Shown here: piece by piece, positions 8,475-16,870 of the stretch
Layout: each line of letters opens with the position of its first letter
Position numbering within the stretch: position 1 is the first letter of the stretch
Assembly: GCA_041580235.1 (NCBI GenBank)
Contig: JBFGEG010000016.1
Location: 1 to 47,492, forward strand
DNA from: JADFOJ01 sp041580235
GTDB lineage: Bacteria; Planctomycetota; Phycisphaerae; Phycisphaerales; SM1A02
DNA length: 47,492 bases
Direction of reading: 5' to 3'
Notes under the pieces: generated by a model
What the model was told of the DNA's origin: nothing
What the model saw: the letters and a program-made list of their open reading frames with translations, nothing else
The model's database searches: none
Made by a program: the position numbers and the translations under genes

Positions 8475-9275
8475 ATGCGGATTCTTCTCACCAATGACGA
8501 CGGCATCGACTCACCCGGCATCGCCGCCCTGTACGACGCTCTGCAGGGGCTCGGCGAGGTCTTGCCCGTCGCGCCGCTCTCGGCGCAGTCCGCGGCGAGC
8601 CACGGCATCACCTTCAGCGAGCCGCTCATGACGGCGGAGGTGAAGGTCAACGACCGGATGAAGGGCATCGGCGTCGAGGGCCGTCCCGCGGACTGCGTCA
8701 AGCTCGCCCTGCGCACGCTGTGGACGCAGCGTTTCGGGGAGAACGCCAAGGCGGACCTGACCATCAGCGGGATGAACTGCGGAGCGAACGTCGGAATCCA
8801 CATCCTCTATTCGGGGACGGTGGGGGCCGCCATGGAGTCGGCGTTCCTGGGCGTGCCCGCCATCGCCGTCAGCCTGCACATCGGTGATGCCGCCCAGACC
8901 CGTTACGACCGGGCGGCCCGGATCGCGCGTACCGTCATCGATCGCATCCTCGACTCCGAGGGCGGGCTCGATCCGCACGACATGGTGAATATCAACGTTC
9001 CCCGCACGGAGTCGGACGACGGTCCCATGCCCGCGGTCCGCGTCGTCGAGATGAACATCGCTCCCGGCACCGACAGCCACGAGCGGCGTGAGAGCCCGTT
9101 CGGGCAGGTGTATTACTGGGCCGTCGGCAGCGCCCTGGAATTCACGCACACCGCCCCGGACACCGACGTCGAGGCGCTCTTCGAGCGGTGCGTCACGGTC
9201 ACGCCGCTCAGCTACGTGCTCACCGACTACGCAAGGCTGCAGACGTGGAAGGAGCGGCTGGAGGGGGCCTCGTAG
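8475..9275 (+). CDS. surE: 5'/3'-nucleotidase SurE
   Basis: A 266-residue SurE-family metal-dependent phosphatase acting on nucleoside monophosphates. Visible motifs are LTNDDGIDSPGI with the metal-binding D8-D9, the SAASHGITFSEPL segment, SGMNCGANVG (usually SGxNxGxN) and YSGTVGAAMESAFLGVPAIAVS. It starts at ATG 8475 and is divergent from nnrE. It converges with the TonB-like gene, leaving only 26 bp and no obvious terminator between the stops. Confidence 0.97.
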   Translation: MRILLTNDDGIDSPGIAALYDALQGLGEVLPVAPLSAQSAASHGITFSEPLMTAEVKVNDRMKGIGVEGRPADCVKLALRTLWTQRFGENAKADLTISGMNCGANVGIHILYSGTVGAAMESAFLGVPAIAVSLHIGDAAQTRYDRAARIARTVIDRILDSEGGLDPHDMVNINVPRTESDDGPMPAVRVVEMNIAPGTDSHERRESPFGQVYYWAVGSALEFTHTAPDTDVEALFERCVTVTPLSYVLTDYARLQTWKERLEGAS

Positions 9276-9301
9276 TCCGAAGCTTCCTCTGACGCAGACC
9301 A

Positions 9302-10372
9302 CTAGCGTCCGGATGAGAGCATGATCCGGATCCGGACGGGTATCGTCTGGCCCGGCTTCAGCTCACCGAGCTCCTTGCCGGCCGCACGCCATCGGTAGAG
9401 GCTGTTCAGAACCGCCTCGTCGATTCGCGGATCGCCGGAGCTCTGCAGCAGCCGCACCAGGGCTGGCTTGCCGTCACGGCGAAAGCGAAGCTCCGCCTTC
9501 GGGTCGGCGGGGGCCGCGGTCAGCAGCGTCAGCGTGGTGAACACCGGCTTTCGCGGCTTGATCCGCAGTCCCTTCGCCGCCAGCGGCCGGCCGAGCGTCA
9601 ACTGCTCCATCGAGACCTCGAGTGTCGAGGTGGCGTCGGACTCCTGGTCGGCCTGCTCGCCCGGCTTGCCGGACGGGACCGGCTTTGGCGGCGCGGGCTC
9701 CTGCGGCTGCGCCGGCACGGGAACCGCGGGCTGGGGCGGCTGCGGTGGTTGTTGGGGCTGCTTCGCCTTCTCAGCTTCCCGGTCGGGCGATTGGGGCTCC
9801 GGCTGCGGCATCATCTGCTCGAGCTGATCGAGCATGTCCTCCAACGCCCGGGGCCGAGCCTGCGGATTGACCGGGTCACCCACCGGCGGGCCGGGGCCCT
9901 CGACGCCCTTCAGCCACGTCTCAAGGTCGTCGAACGGATCGGGCGCCGTCGGCGGCTGCGGCTGGTCGGTGGGCGACAGGGCTTCGATCGGTTGGGCGGC
10001 CCGGGCCATGGCGTCGTCGGGCAGCGGCGACGGGCCGGCCGTCGCTTGGGCCGGCTCCGCGCCCGTCGGCTCCGTCTGGAACGCGGCCTGCTCGACCTCC
10101 GACAGGGCGGCCATGTGTTGCTCGTACTCTTCGTAGCCGATCCACGTCATGGTGGAGGCTTCGGACTCATCGATGCCGAGGCGAACCAGGTCGGCGGGCA
10201 GCTTCTCGTGGTCGCGGAAGGCCTCAGGCTCGAACCTCGCCTTCACGATCTCCCGCGTCCTGGTCTCGGACTTCATCACGGCCACCATCGCCGGCAGGAT
10301 CACCATCGCGTGGAGAACCAGCGACAGAATCAGGCCGATCAGCACCAGGGTTGAAGCGCGGGGCTTCTCCAT
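9302..10372 (-). CDS. TonB-like energy-transducer protein
   Basis: About 356 residues starting at ATG 10372, two bases after the exbD stop. One N-terminal membrane helix (LVLIGLILSLVLHAMVILPAMVAVM) is followed by a polar region, a long Pro/Gln/Ala-rich linker (about 150-250, periplasm-spanning in TonB/TolA-type proteins) and a C-terminal TonB-like domain with RRDGKPALVRLLQSSGDPRIDEAVLNSLYRWR. Together with ExbD it suggests a proton-motive-force-driven system in the envelope, but no ExbB/TolQ partner and no TonB-dependent receptor are present nearby. TonB versus TolA assignment is open. Confidence 0.82.
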   Translation of the reverse strand: MEKPRASTLVLIGLILSLVLHAMVILPAMVAVMKSETRTREIVKARFEPEAFRDHEKLPADLVRLGIDESEASTMTWIGYEEYEQHMAALSEVEQAAFQTEPTGAEPAQATAGPSPLPDDAMARAAQPIEALSPTDQPQPPTAPDPFDDLETWLKGVEGPGPPVGDPVNPQARPRALEDMLDQLEQMMPQPEPQSPDREAEKAKQPQQPPQPPQPAVPVPAQPQEPAPPKPVPSGKPGEQADQESDATSTLEVSMEQLTLGRPLAAKGLRIKPRKPVFTTLTLLTAAPADPKAELRFRRDGKPALVRLLQSSGDPRIDEAVLNSLYRWRAAGKELGELKPGQTIPVRIRIMLSSGR

Positions 10373-10373
10373 C

Positions 10374-10787
10374 TCACGGCTCCGGGCTTCCGACCAGCTT
10401 GATCTCCAGACCCGCGTGGGCCAGCTCGTCATAGAGATCGAGAAAGACGGGCAGCCGGTCCTTCGTGCCCGTGGTCTCGGACGCGATGTACACGATCGTC
10501 TCCGGTTCCGCGGCCTTGACGGACGCAAGTCGTTTCAGGATCGACTCCATCGCGACCCGCTCACGGTTGAGAAAGAGCGTGCCGTGACGGTCGATGGTGA
10601 TCGCCACCGCCGGCGGCACCCGGGCCGGCTCCCCGGAGCTGAAGGAGTGCATCTCGACCGGGAGCAGCTCGGCCCGGACCATCAGGACCATCGCGTAGAT
10701 GAAAAACGTGAGCAGCAGGAAGATCACGTCAATCAGCGGCATGATCTCGACGCGCGCCTCGTGCTGGGGTCGGCGAATTGAAAGCAT
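10374..10787 (-). CDS. ExbD/TolR-family biopolymer transport protein
   Basis: 137 residues with the classical layout: short cytoplasmic N-terminus, one membrane helix (MPLIDVIFLLLTFFIYAMVLM) holding the conserved Asp that carries protons in ExbD/TolR, and a small periplasmic domain with VAITIDRHGTLFLNRERVAMESILKRL. It is directly followed by the TonB-like gene (1-base gap) and preceded by a STAS gene 42 bp away. ExbD normally works with ExbB, which is not in this window. Confidence 0.92.
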   Translation of the reverse strand: MLSIRRPQHEARVEIMPLIDVIFLLLTFFIYAMVLMVRAELLPVEMHSFSSGEPARVPPAVAITIDRHGTLFLNRERVAMESILKRLASVKAAEPETIVYIASETTGTKDRLPVFLDLYDELAHAGLEIKLVGSPEP

Positions 10788-10829
10788 GGGGTTTCCCGGC
10801 CGGTCAGGTCAATGGTAGGCCCTCGACAC

Positions 10830-11180
10830 CTACCGGCTCGGCTTCGACTCGATCTGGAGCGACGCCAGCGCGGTCGTGACGTCGTCCGTGAACTCGAAGA
10901 GCTTCTCGAGCCCGGTCACGATGAACACCGACCAGACTGTATCGCCGACCGAGCAGACACGCAGCCGTCGCTGCTTCGACAGGAGCGTCTTGCGCAGCCG
11001 CAGCAGCTGGGAGAGGTTTGATGAGTTCAGCTTGGTGACGCCCATGAGGTTGACGATGACGTCCGGGATCGAGTCGCCGGCGCTGAGCCGCGCCATCAGC
11101 GCGTCGAAGTCTTCGGAGAAATCCGGTTCGTCGCTCATCTCCGCGATCAGTGTCGATTCGGACCATTCCTGCAAAGGCAT
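10830..11180 (-). CDS. STAS-domain protein (anti-sigma-factor-antagonist type)
   Basis: 116 residues. The core IPDVIVNLMGVTKLNSSNLSQLLRLRKTLLSKQRRLRVC and the following VWSVFIVTGLEKLFEFTDDVTTAL match the SpoIIAA/STAS fold, where the Ser in the NSSN turn is the usual phosphorylation site for a partner kinase. No anti-sigma kinase or sigma factor is adjacent. It lies between gyrA (80 bp upstream) and exbD on the same strand. A second, longer STAS protein is encoded at 40696-41163. Confidence 0.82.
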   Translation of the reverse strand: MPLQEWSESTLIAEMSDEPDFSEDFDALMARLSAGDSIPDVIVNLMGVTKLNSSNLSQLLRLRKTLLSKQRRLRVCSVGDTVWSVFIVTGLEKLFEFTDDVTTALASLQIESKPSR

Positions 11181-11260
11181 GGTGTCGCTCCACCTTCGTC
11201 AACGCTCCAACAAGAGGATACCAACTCCCGTGAAAGAGATGGGCGGGGGCCGGCGCCGGC

Positions 11261-13870
11261 TCACGAGGTCTGGGCGTCGCCGGTGGGATCGTCGGTCTCC
11301 ACCATCGGGGCCGCGGCAATCAGGCGGTCCCCGTCCTTGAGGTTCACGAGGCGAACGCCCTGCGTGTTGCGCCCGATCCGGGAGATGTCCTCAGCGGCCA
11401 CCCGGACGATCATTCCCTTCTGGCTGACGAACACGATGCTGTCCGTGGCGCGGACGCAGCAGATGCCGACGACGGGGCCGTTGCGGGTCGTGGTCCGGAT
11501 GTCGATGCGTCCTTTTCCGCCGCGGCTCTGGGGACGCGTCGAGCCGTCATCGGAGTGCACGAGATAGTCCGACAACGCCGTCCGTTTCCCGTAGCCGTTG
11601 GCGGTCGCGGTGAGCAGATCCGAGTTGTCGTCGACGCGGATGAGCCCGACGACCTCGTCGCCGGGGCGCAGGTCGATGCCCTTGACCCCGGCCGCGTTAC
11701 GCCCCATCACACGCGCGTCGTTCTCTTCAAAGCGGATGGCCTGCCCGGTGGCGGTGGCCAGGAGCACGTGATCCTCGCCGCTCGTGTGGACGACGTCGAT
11801 GAGCCGGTCTCCCTCGTTGAGGTTGATGGCGATGATGCCGGACCGGTGGACATTGCGATAGTCCGCCAGCGCCGTGCGCTTCACCTTGCCCATGGCCGTT
11901 GCGAACAGGAGGTAGTCCTCGGACCGCTCGAAATCCTCGATGTTCAGGAAGGCGACGACGCGCTCGTTGCCCCGAAGCTCCAGGAGATTCACGATCGCCC
12001 GCCCCCGCGCCGTGCGGGACATCTCCGGGATCTTGAACACCTTCATCTTGAAGACGCGACCGGTGTTCGTGAAGCACAGCAGATCGTCGTGCGTCGAGGC
12101 CACGAACAGATGCCGGATGAAGTCGTCGGCGCGGGTGTCCGAGCCCTTGATGCCTCGGCCGCCGCGCCCCTGCTCGCGATAGGTCTCGGCGGGCAGTCGT
12201 TTCACATACCCCTGGTGCGAGATCGTGACCACGACGGCGTGCTCGGCGATGAGGTCGCCGATTTCAAAGTCCTCGGCCTCGCCACGCTCGATCACCGTCT
12301 TGCGGTCGTCGCCGAACTTCGCCTTCATCTCGCGGGAGTCCTCGCGGATGATCTTCATGATCTCGTCTTCGTCGGCGAGGATCTGCTCGTAGCGACCGAT
12401 CTCGTCGAGCAGCTTCGTGTATTCGCCCGTGAGCTTCTCGATCTCCAGGCCCACCAGCTGAATGAGCCGCAGGCCGCCGATGGCTTCGGCCTGGACGCGG
12501 GTCAGAGCGACGCCCTCGCCCGCGTTGGAGCGCTCGATGAGCGTCTGTGGGACCTGCGAGGCGTATTCGTGATCCGCCGGGATCCGGAAGTGCCTGGCCA
12601 TCAGCCGTTCGATGGCTTCGTCGCGGGTCTTGCTCGAGCGGATGAGCTGGATCACCTCATCGATGTCGCAGACGGCGTAGATGAGACCTTCCAGCCGGTG
12701 CGCCTGCTTCTTGGCTTCCCGCAGCAGGTGCTCCGTGCGGCGTCGGATGACCTCGCGGCGGTGATCGATGTAGCACTGGATGATCTGCTTGAGGCCGAGC
12801 GTGCGCGGCTGGCGGTTGACGAGGGCGATGTTGATGATCGAGAACACCGACTGCAGCGGGGTGTACTGGTAGAGCTGCTTCTCGACGACGTCGGGGTCGG
12901 CGCCCTTCTTCAAGGCGACGACGATCCGCGTTCGGTGAGTCTTGCCGGAGAAGTTCTTGACATCGAAGATGTCCGGGATCCGCTCCGCCCGCGCCGCCTC
13001 CACGATGCGCTCGATGAGGTTGTTCTGGACGACCTGGTACGGGATCTCGTCGATCACGATGACGTCGCGGGCCCCGCTCGTCTCGCGGTGGACCCGGCCG
13101 CGGACCACGAGGCGTCCGCGGCCCGTGGCGTACGCCGAAATAATGCCCTGCCGCCCCTGGATGACACCCCCCGTGGGGAAATCCGGGCCGGGGACGATCT
13201 CCATGAGCTCCTCGAGCGTGAGGGCGGGGTTGTCGATGACGGCGATGATCGCGTCGCAGATCTCGGCGACGTTGTGCGGCGGTATGGAGCACGCCATGCC
13301 GACGGCGATGCCGCTTGATCCGTTCGCCAGCAGGTTGGGGAACTTGCCGGGCAGGACGGTGGGCTCCCGCCGCGTCTCGTCGTAGTTGGGCTGGAAGTCG
13401 ATCGTGTCGAGATCGAGGTCCTCCAGCATCGCCATCGACGCCGCCGTCATGCGGGCCTCCGTGTACCGCATGGCGGCCGGAGGATCGCCGTCGATCGAGC
13501 CGAAGTTCCCCTGCTTGTCGACGAGCATGTAGCGGGCTTTCCAGCCCTGTCCCATGTTCACAAGCGTGGGGTAGATCACGGACTCGCCGTGCGGGTGGTA
13601 GTTGCCGGAGGTGTCGCCGGCGATCTTGGCGCACTTGCGGTGCTTGGCGCGGGGGCTCAAATTCAGGTCGTTCATCGCGACCAGGATGCGCCGCTGTGAA
13701 GGCTTGAGGCCGTCCCGCACGTCCGGCAGGGCGCGGTCCATGATCGTCGACATCGCGTACGTGAGATAGCTGTCGTGCAGCTCGCGTTCGATCTGCTGAT
13801 CGACGATCTGCCCGACTGCGACCGGTTCGCCGCTGTCGGTCGGGTTGGCGTTGTCGTTCGTGTCTTCCAT
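11261..13870 (-). CDS. gyrA: DNA gyrase subunit A
   Basis: About 869 residues from ATG 13870; GTG 13912, with AAGGGG just upstream, would add 14 residues. The start at 13870 already leaves about 29 residues before the conserved IERELHDSYLTYAMS, so it is preferred. The breakage-reunion domain has the catalytic Tyr in AAMRYTEARM (about residue 136), and the six-bladed C-terminal DNA-wrapping domain carries a GyrA box, QGRGGRGIKG (about residue 558), separating it from ParC. In the quinolone region HPHGESVIYP, the position of E. coli S83 is Ser but that of D87 is Pro. gyrB is not here; gyrA heads a run of STAS, exbD and tonB-like genes. Confidence 0.96.
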   Translation of the reverse strand: MEDTNDNANPTDSGEPVAVGQIVDQQIERELHDSYLTYAMSTIMDRALPDVRDGLKPSQRRILVAMNDLNLSPRAKHRKCAKIAGDTSGNYHPHGESVIYPTLVNMGQGWKARYMLVDKQGNFGSIDGDPPAAMRYTEARMTAASMAMLEDLDLDTIDFQPNYDETRREPTVLPGKFPNLLANGSSGIAVGMACSIPPHNVAEICDAIIAVIDNPALTLEELMEIVPGPDFPTGGVIQGRQGIISAYATGRGRLVVRGRVHRETSGARDVIVIDEIPYQVVQNNLIERIVEAARAERIPDIFDVKNFSGKTHRTRIVVALKKGADPDVVEKQLYQYTPLQSVFSIINIALVNRQPRTLGLKQIIQCYIDHRREVIRRRTEHLLREAKKQAHRLEGLIYAVCDIDEVIQLIRSSKTRDEAIERLMARHFRIPADHEYASQVPQTLIERSNAGEGVALTRVQAEAIGGLRLIQLVGLEIEKLTGEYTKLLDEIGRYEQILADEDEIMKIIREDSREMKAKFGDDRKTVIERGEAEDFEIGDLIAEHAVVVTISHQGYVKRLPAETYREQGRGGRGIKGSDTRADDFIRHLFVASTHDDLLCFTNTGRVFKMKVFKIPEMSRTARGRAIVNLLELRGNERVVAFLNIEDFERSEDYLLFATAMGKVKRTALADYRNVHRSGIIAINLNEGDRLIDVVHTSGEDHVLLATATGQAIRFEENDARVMGRNAAGVKGIDLRPGDEVVGLIRVDDNSDLLTATANGYGKRTALSDYLVHSDDGSTRPQSRGGKGRIDIRTTTRNGPVVGICCVRATDSIVFVSQKGMIVRVAAEDISRIGRNTQGVRLVNLKDGDRLIAAAPMVETDDPTGDAQTS

Positions 13871-13952
13871 GGGCACAGAAGCGGTGGCGTGGGTCGGCAG
13901 GGCCAGCCCCACGTCACCCCTTTTCGGCTACTGAAACCGGACCTCTATTCTA

Positions 13953-14588
13953 TCAGATCGCCGCCCCGCCCGCCGCGTTACCGGCACCTGCGGCCGCGGC
14001 CAGAACGAGGAATTCGATGTTGCCTTCACCGCCGCCGCGGCGTGCACTTTTTGCGCCGCGGATCGGCGAGAGCATGACCGCCAGCACCGCGGCCCCGAGC
14101 GCGGCGAAGCCCCCAAGGACCTGCTCGAGCACGTCCCGCGCATCGGCGGGCGCGAGCACGCCGTCGCGCAGGAGCGTCTGCTTCGCCGACTCTTCGAGCT
14201 CGTAGTGGGGCTTGACGAGCGTGATGATCCGGCCCCCGGCCGTCAGCCACCGCAACGCCGCCGGTATGGCGTGCCGCTGGCGTGTCCACCCCAGGTCGAT
14301 GGTGACGAGGCTCACGAGCTCCGGGGGCTCGCAGTGCAGGGCGTTGGTCCGCTCCATCACCGTCACCCGCGGATCCGTTCGCAGCCGGTAGTCGAGGACG
14401 CCGTAGCCCGTGTCCACGGCATAGACCCTGGCCGCGTCATGCCGCAGCAGGCAGTCGGTGAAGCCGCCGGCGTGGCAACCGAGGTCCGCACAGGCCAAGC
14501 CGCTCACATCGAGGCCGAATTCGTGAAGCGCGGCCTCGAGCTTGGCTCCGGCCCGCGTGACGTAGGCCGACTCCTGTTCATCGCCCAT
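13953..14588 (-). CDS. TlyA-like FtsJ-fold RNA methyltransferase lacking S4 domain
   Basis: 211 residues from ATG 14588. YVTRAGAKLEAALHEFGLDVSG and the SAM loop DLGCHAGGFTDCLL match TlyA (16S/23S rRNA 2'-O-methyltransferase/hemolysin A family), followed by VYAVDTGYGVLDYRLR, TIDLGWTRQRH and LVKPHYELE (conserved Lys). TlyA proteins usually begin with an S4 RNA-binding domain of about 60 residues, absent here, so target recognition must differ. Its start overlaps the end of the PqiA-like gene by 11 nt. The C-terminus after about residue 185 is Gly/Ala-rich. Confidence 0.8.
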   Translation of the reverse strand: MGDEQESAYVTRAGAKLEAALHEFGLDVSGLACADLGCHAGGFTDCLLRHDAARVYAVDTGYGVLDYRLRTDPRVTVMERTNALHCEPPELVSLVTIDLGWTRQRHAIPAALRWLTAGGRIITLVKPHYELEESAKQTLLRDGVLAPADARDVLEQVLGGFAALGAAVLAVMLSPIRGAKSARRGGGEGNIEFLVLAAAAGAGNAAGGAAI

Positions 14589-15069
14589 GTGACGCAAGTC
14601 TATCGAGCAGCACCGTCGCGAGCATGAGCACGATGATCGAAGCCGCATAGACGTAGATGCCGATCAGCGGCTTCGCATCGACCAGCAGACCCAGGGTGCG
14701 GCTGCCGACCACGATGGCCGTGACCGCGAACACGTCAACCAGCGACCAGCGACCGAGCAGCCGCATCAGATGGACGCACCGGCTGCGCCACGACGCCGGG
14801 AAGGGCGCGAGCCAGAGAAACAGCAGCGCCAGGATCTTCACCGACGGATAGCCGACCGAGCACACCGCCAGTGCGATGGCCGCCGGCTCCTTGCCCTTCA
14901 CGTACAGGTTCTGGATGTTGGAGATGATCGAGTACTGGTCGACCCAGAAGATCAGCGCGCGGATCTCCATCGCCGGCATCGTCAGGCCCTGGGCCAGCAG
15001 CACCAAGCTGACGCTGAGCAGCAGGGGCACATCGAGTCGCCAGGGGTACCGGGCCGCGAGGGATTGCAT
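14578..15069 (-). CDS. Single-domain PqiA-like membrane protein
   Basis: About 163 residues from ATG 15069 (GTG 15075 is possible). Four hydrophobic segments with the PqiA signatures SLVLLAQGLTMPAMEI, SIISNIQNLYVKGK and RLLGRWSLVDVFAVTAIVV...YVYAASIIVLMLATVLLDRL. Proteobacterial PqiA has two such domains, cytoplasmic zinc-binding cysteines and MCE-protein partners (PqiB/PqiC) and helps phospholipid traffic across the envelope; this copy has one domain, no Cys pairs and no MCE gene next to it. It overlaps the downstream TlyA-like gene by 11 nt and follows the LpxI-like gene by 63 bp. Confidence 0.85.
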   Translation of the reverse strand: MQSLAARYPWRLDVPLLLSVSLVLLAQGLTMPAMEIRALIFWVDQYSIISNIQNLYVKGKEPAAIALAVCSVGYPSVKILALLFLWLAPFPASWRSRCVHLMRLLGRWSLVDVFAVTAIVVGSRTLGLLVDAKPLIGIYVYAASIIVLMLATVLLDRLASHGR

Positions 15070-15132
15070 GGGCACGACGGGTTCGGGAGTTCGGGATCAG
15101 GCCACAGACAGACACTATGGAAGTCGGCAGAA

Positions 15133-15600
15133 TCACCCCGACCCCTGACCCCTGACCCCTGATCCCTCGGCTCCGACCCCGACCACCGCGATCTTCGCGC
15201 GGGCGGCCGCCTCGAGTACGGCCGGCCTGTCGAGCATGGGCACGCGTCCGGCGCCCAGGGCGAGGCACCCGCCGCCGGCGGCGGCCAGTTGCCCGATCGT
15301 CTCAACGGTGACGGCGGCCTCCTGACCACCGGCGTCATCCCGCGGCGCCGTCTTCAACAGGACCCAGCCTCGCCGGCGACACAGCTTGCCGGCGCGTCTG
15401 ATCATTGACGCCGTGCCCTCGGTCACCTCCACCGCGATCACGTCGCGCTCGCGGACCGCCATCGCCGGCCCGATCTCCATCTCGACGATCTGCTGCAGCA
15501 TGGCCCAGCCGAACTCGATGTCGCCCAGGTGCGCGCGGCTCGGCTGCACCGATCCCATCACCCCTTCGCTGGCCATTTCGTAGGAAATGGACTCGGTCAT
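15133..15600 (-). CDS. LpxI C-terminal-domain protein, N-terminal half absent
   Basis: About 155 residues from ATG 15600 (TTG 15609 possible). SEGVMGSVQPSRAHLGDIEFGW matches the linker, and ERDVIAVEVTEGTASMIRRAG matches the core of LpxI, the UDP-2,3-diacylglucosamine pyrophosphatase of lipid A synthesis. LpxI is usually about 270 residues with a separate N-terminal domain; here the region upstream belongs to another gene on the other strand, so that half is missing. The stretch that normally holds FDLPT with the catalytic Asp reads QEAAVT, so activity is doubtful. The last dozen codons (GAEGSGVRGQGSG) are written by a heptad repeat. Could be a remnant or a repurposed domain. Confidence 0.72.
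   Translation of the reverse strand: MTESISYEMASEGVMGSVQPSRAHLGDIEFGWAMLQQIVEMEIGPAMAVRERDVIAVEVTEGTASMIRRAGKLCRRRGWVLLKTAPRDDAGGQEAAVTVETIGQLAAAGGGCLALGAGRVPMLDRPAVLEAAARAKIAVVGVGAEGSGVRGQGSG
15141..15168. repeat. Heptanucleotide tandem repeat inside the 3' end of the LpxI-like gene
   Basis: Four 7-mers: ACCCCTG, ACCCCTG, ACCCCTG, ATCCCTC. It encodes part of the Gly/Ser-rich tail of the LpxI-like protein on the minus strand and lies about 72 bp upstream of the pqiA-like start. Confidence 0.85.
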
Positions 15601-15720
15601 CCCGCTCAAGACCCGCCCGCCCTTCGTATCGTCCTTGATGAGAGACGCAGTCTAGTGCATTTCCCGCCGCCCCAAGCGCATTTCCGAAGCGACTCGGCGG
15701 CTCGATCCGACAGACCCTAA

Positions 15721-15748
15721 TGGCTCATGGCTGATGGCTGATGGCTTC
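15721..15748. repeat. Heptanucleotide tandem repeat at the wecA-like start
   Basis: Four 7-mers: TGGCTCA, TGGCTGA, TGGCTGA, TGGCTTC. The array holds several ATG triplets; the one at 15734 is in frame with the transferase gene, but the true start is more likely ATG 15752, three bases after the array. Confidence 0.85.
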
Positions 15749-15751
15749 TCA

Positions 15752-16870
15752 ATGGTGTGGCTCGTGCTGGGACTCGTCGGGGTCGCCCTGGCCATCAGCC
15801 TGCCGGTGACGGCCGTCGCCCGCGCCGCGGCCCGGCGCCGCGGTGCCCTCGACTCGCCGGGCGCCCCCGGCCACGTCAAGACCCTGCGGGCCATCCCCAA
15901 CAACGGCGGAGTCGCGATCTTCCTGGCCGTGGTCCTTCCGATGGCCGTGGGGCTGATCGCGGTCTGGGTGCTGCCGCCGGAGTTCTGGGCTCGCTGGCTG
16001 CCGGCGATGGCCCACCATGTGGAGGGGATCCGCGTGTCGACGGGGGCCGTGGTGGCGGTGCTGGCGGCGGCGACCGTCCTGCACGTCATGGGGTGGATGG
16101 ACGATCGCCGGAGCCTGAGCCCGTGGATCAAGCTGGCGGTCCAGACGGCGGCGGCCGCGGTCGTCGTGATCTGGTTTGACGTGCGTCTCCTGGAGCTGGA
16201 GACGCTGCCCGCCTGGCCGAGCATCGTCGTCACCATCATCTGGATCATCGTGATCACCAACGCCATCAACTTCCTGGACAACATGGACGGGCTGGCGGCC
16301 GGCGTGACCGCCATCGCGGCCTCGTTCTTCCTGGCCGCCTGCATCGTCAACGGGCAGTGGTTCATCGCGGCGACGCTGGCCCTGCTCGTCGGCGCGCTGG
16401 CGGGGTTCATGGTCTTCAACTTCCCGCCCGCCACGATCTTCATGGGCGACCGGGGCTCGCTGGTCATTGGCTTCCTGCTGGCGATTCTCACCGTGCGCAC
16501 GACCTACTACGACCCCGAGCTGGGCGGCGGGTGGTACGGCGTCTTCATGCCGCTGGTGGTGCTGGCGATACCGCTGTACGACTTCACGACCGTCACGCTT
16601 ATTCGGATCGCGCAGGGGCGCAGCCCGGTCGTCGGCGACCAGCAGCACTTCTCGCACCGGCTCGTTCAGCGCGGCCTGTCGACGCGCGGCGCCGTCGTGG
16701 TCATCTGGGCCGCCACCGCGGTGACGGGCATCGGGGGCGTCGCCCTGGGCAGCCTGCACGCGTGGCAGGCCGTGCTCGTGGGCATCCAGACGGGGCTGGT
16801 CCTGGTCATGATCGCCCTGCTCGAGCACGCCAGCCGACGCGTCGTCGGCGCCCGGAACACCGATCCGTGA
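15752..16870 (+). CDS. WecA/MraY-family polyprenyl-phosphate glycan-1-phosphate transferase
   Basis: About 372 residues, roughly ten membrane helices. It transfers a sugar-1-phosphate to undecaprenyl phosphate, starting a surface polysaccharide or teichoic-acid-like chain. Family motifs are present: MDDRRSLSPWIKL near 115, NAINFLDNMDGLAAG near 170 (MraY has an Asp-rich equivalent), FMGDRGSLVIGF near 230 and the cytoplasmic His motif QQHFSHRLVQRG near 298. WecA rather than MraY is favoured by the absence of murein-cluster neighbours. ATG 15734 inside the heptad array would add six residues. Its stop overlaps the GTG of the following ligase gene (GTGA), so the two are coupled. Confidence 0.9.
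   Translation: MVWLVLGLVGVALAISLPVTAVARAAARRRGALDSPGAPGHVKTLRAIPNNGGVAIFLAVVLPMAVGLIAVWVLPPEFWARWLPAMAHHVEGIRVSTGAVVAVLAAATVLHVMGWMDDRRSLSPWIKLAVQTAAAAVVVIWFDVRLLELETLPAWPSIVVTIIWIIVITNAINFLDNMDGLAAGVTAIAASFFLAACIVNGQWFIAATLALLVGALAGFMVFNFPPATIFMGDRGSLVIGFLLAILTVRTTYYDPELGGGWYGVFMPLVVLAIPLYDFTTVTLIRIAQGRSPVVGDQQHFSHRLVQRGLSTRGAVVVIWAATAVTGIGGVALGSLHAWQAVLVGIQTGLVLVMIALLEHASRRVVGARNTDP

Noticed and set aside
15734..15751. ATG 15734 as start of the WecA-like gene
   Set aside because: The codon lies inside a tandem heptad repeat that contains several ATGs; ATG 15752 begins the first membrane helix directly.
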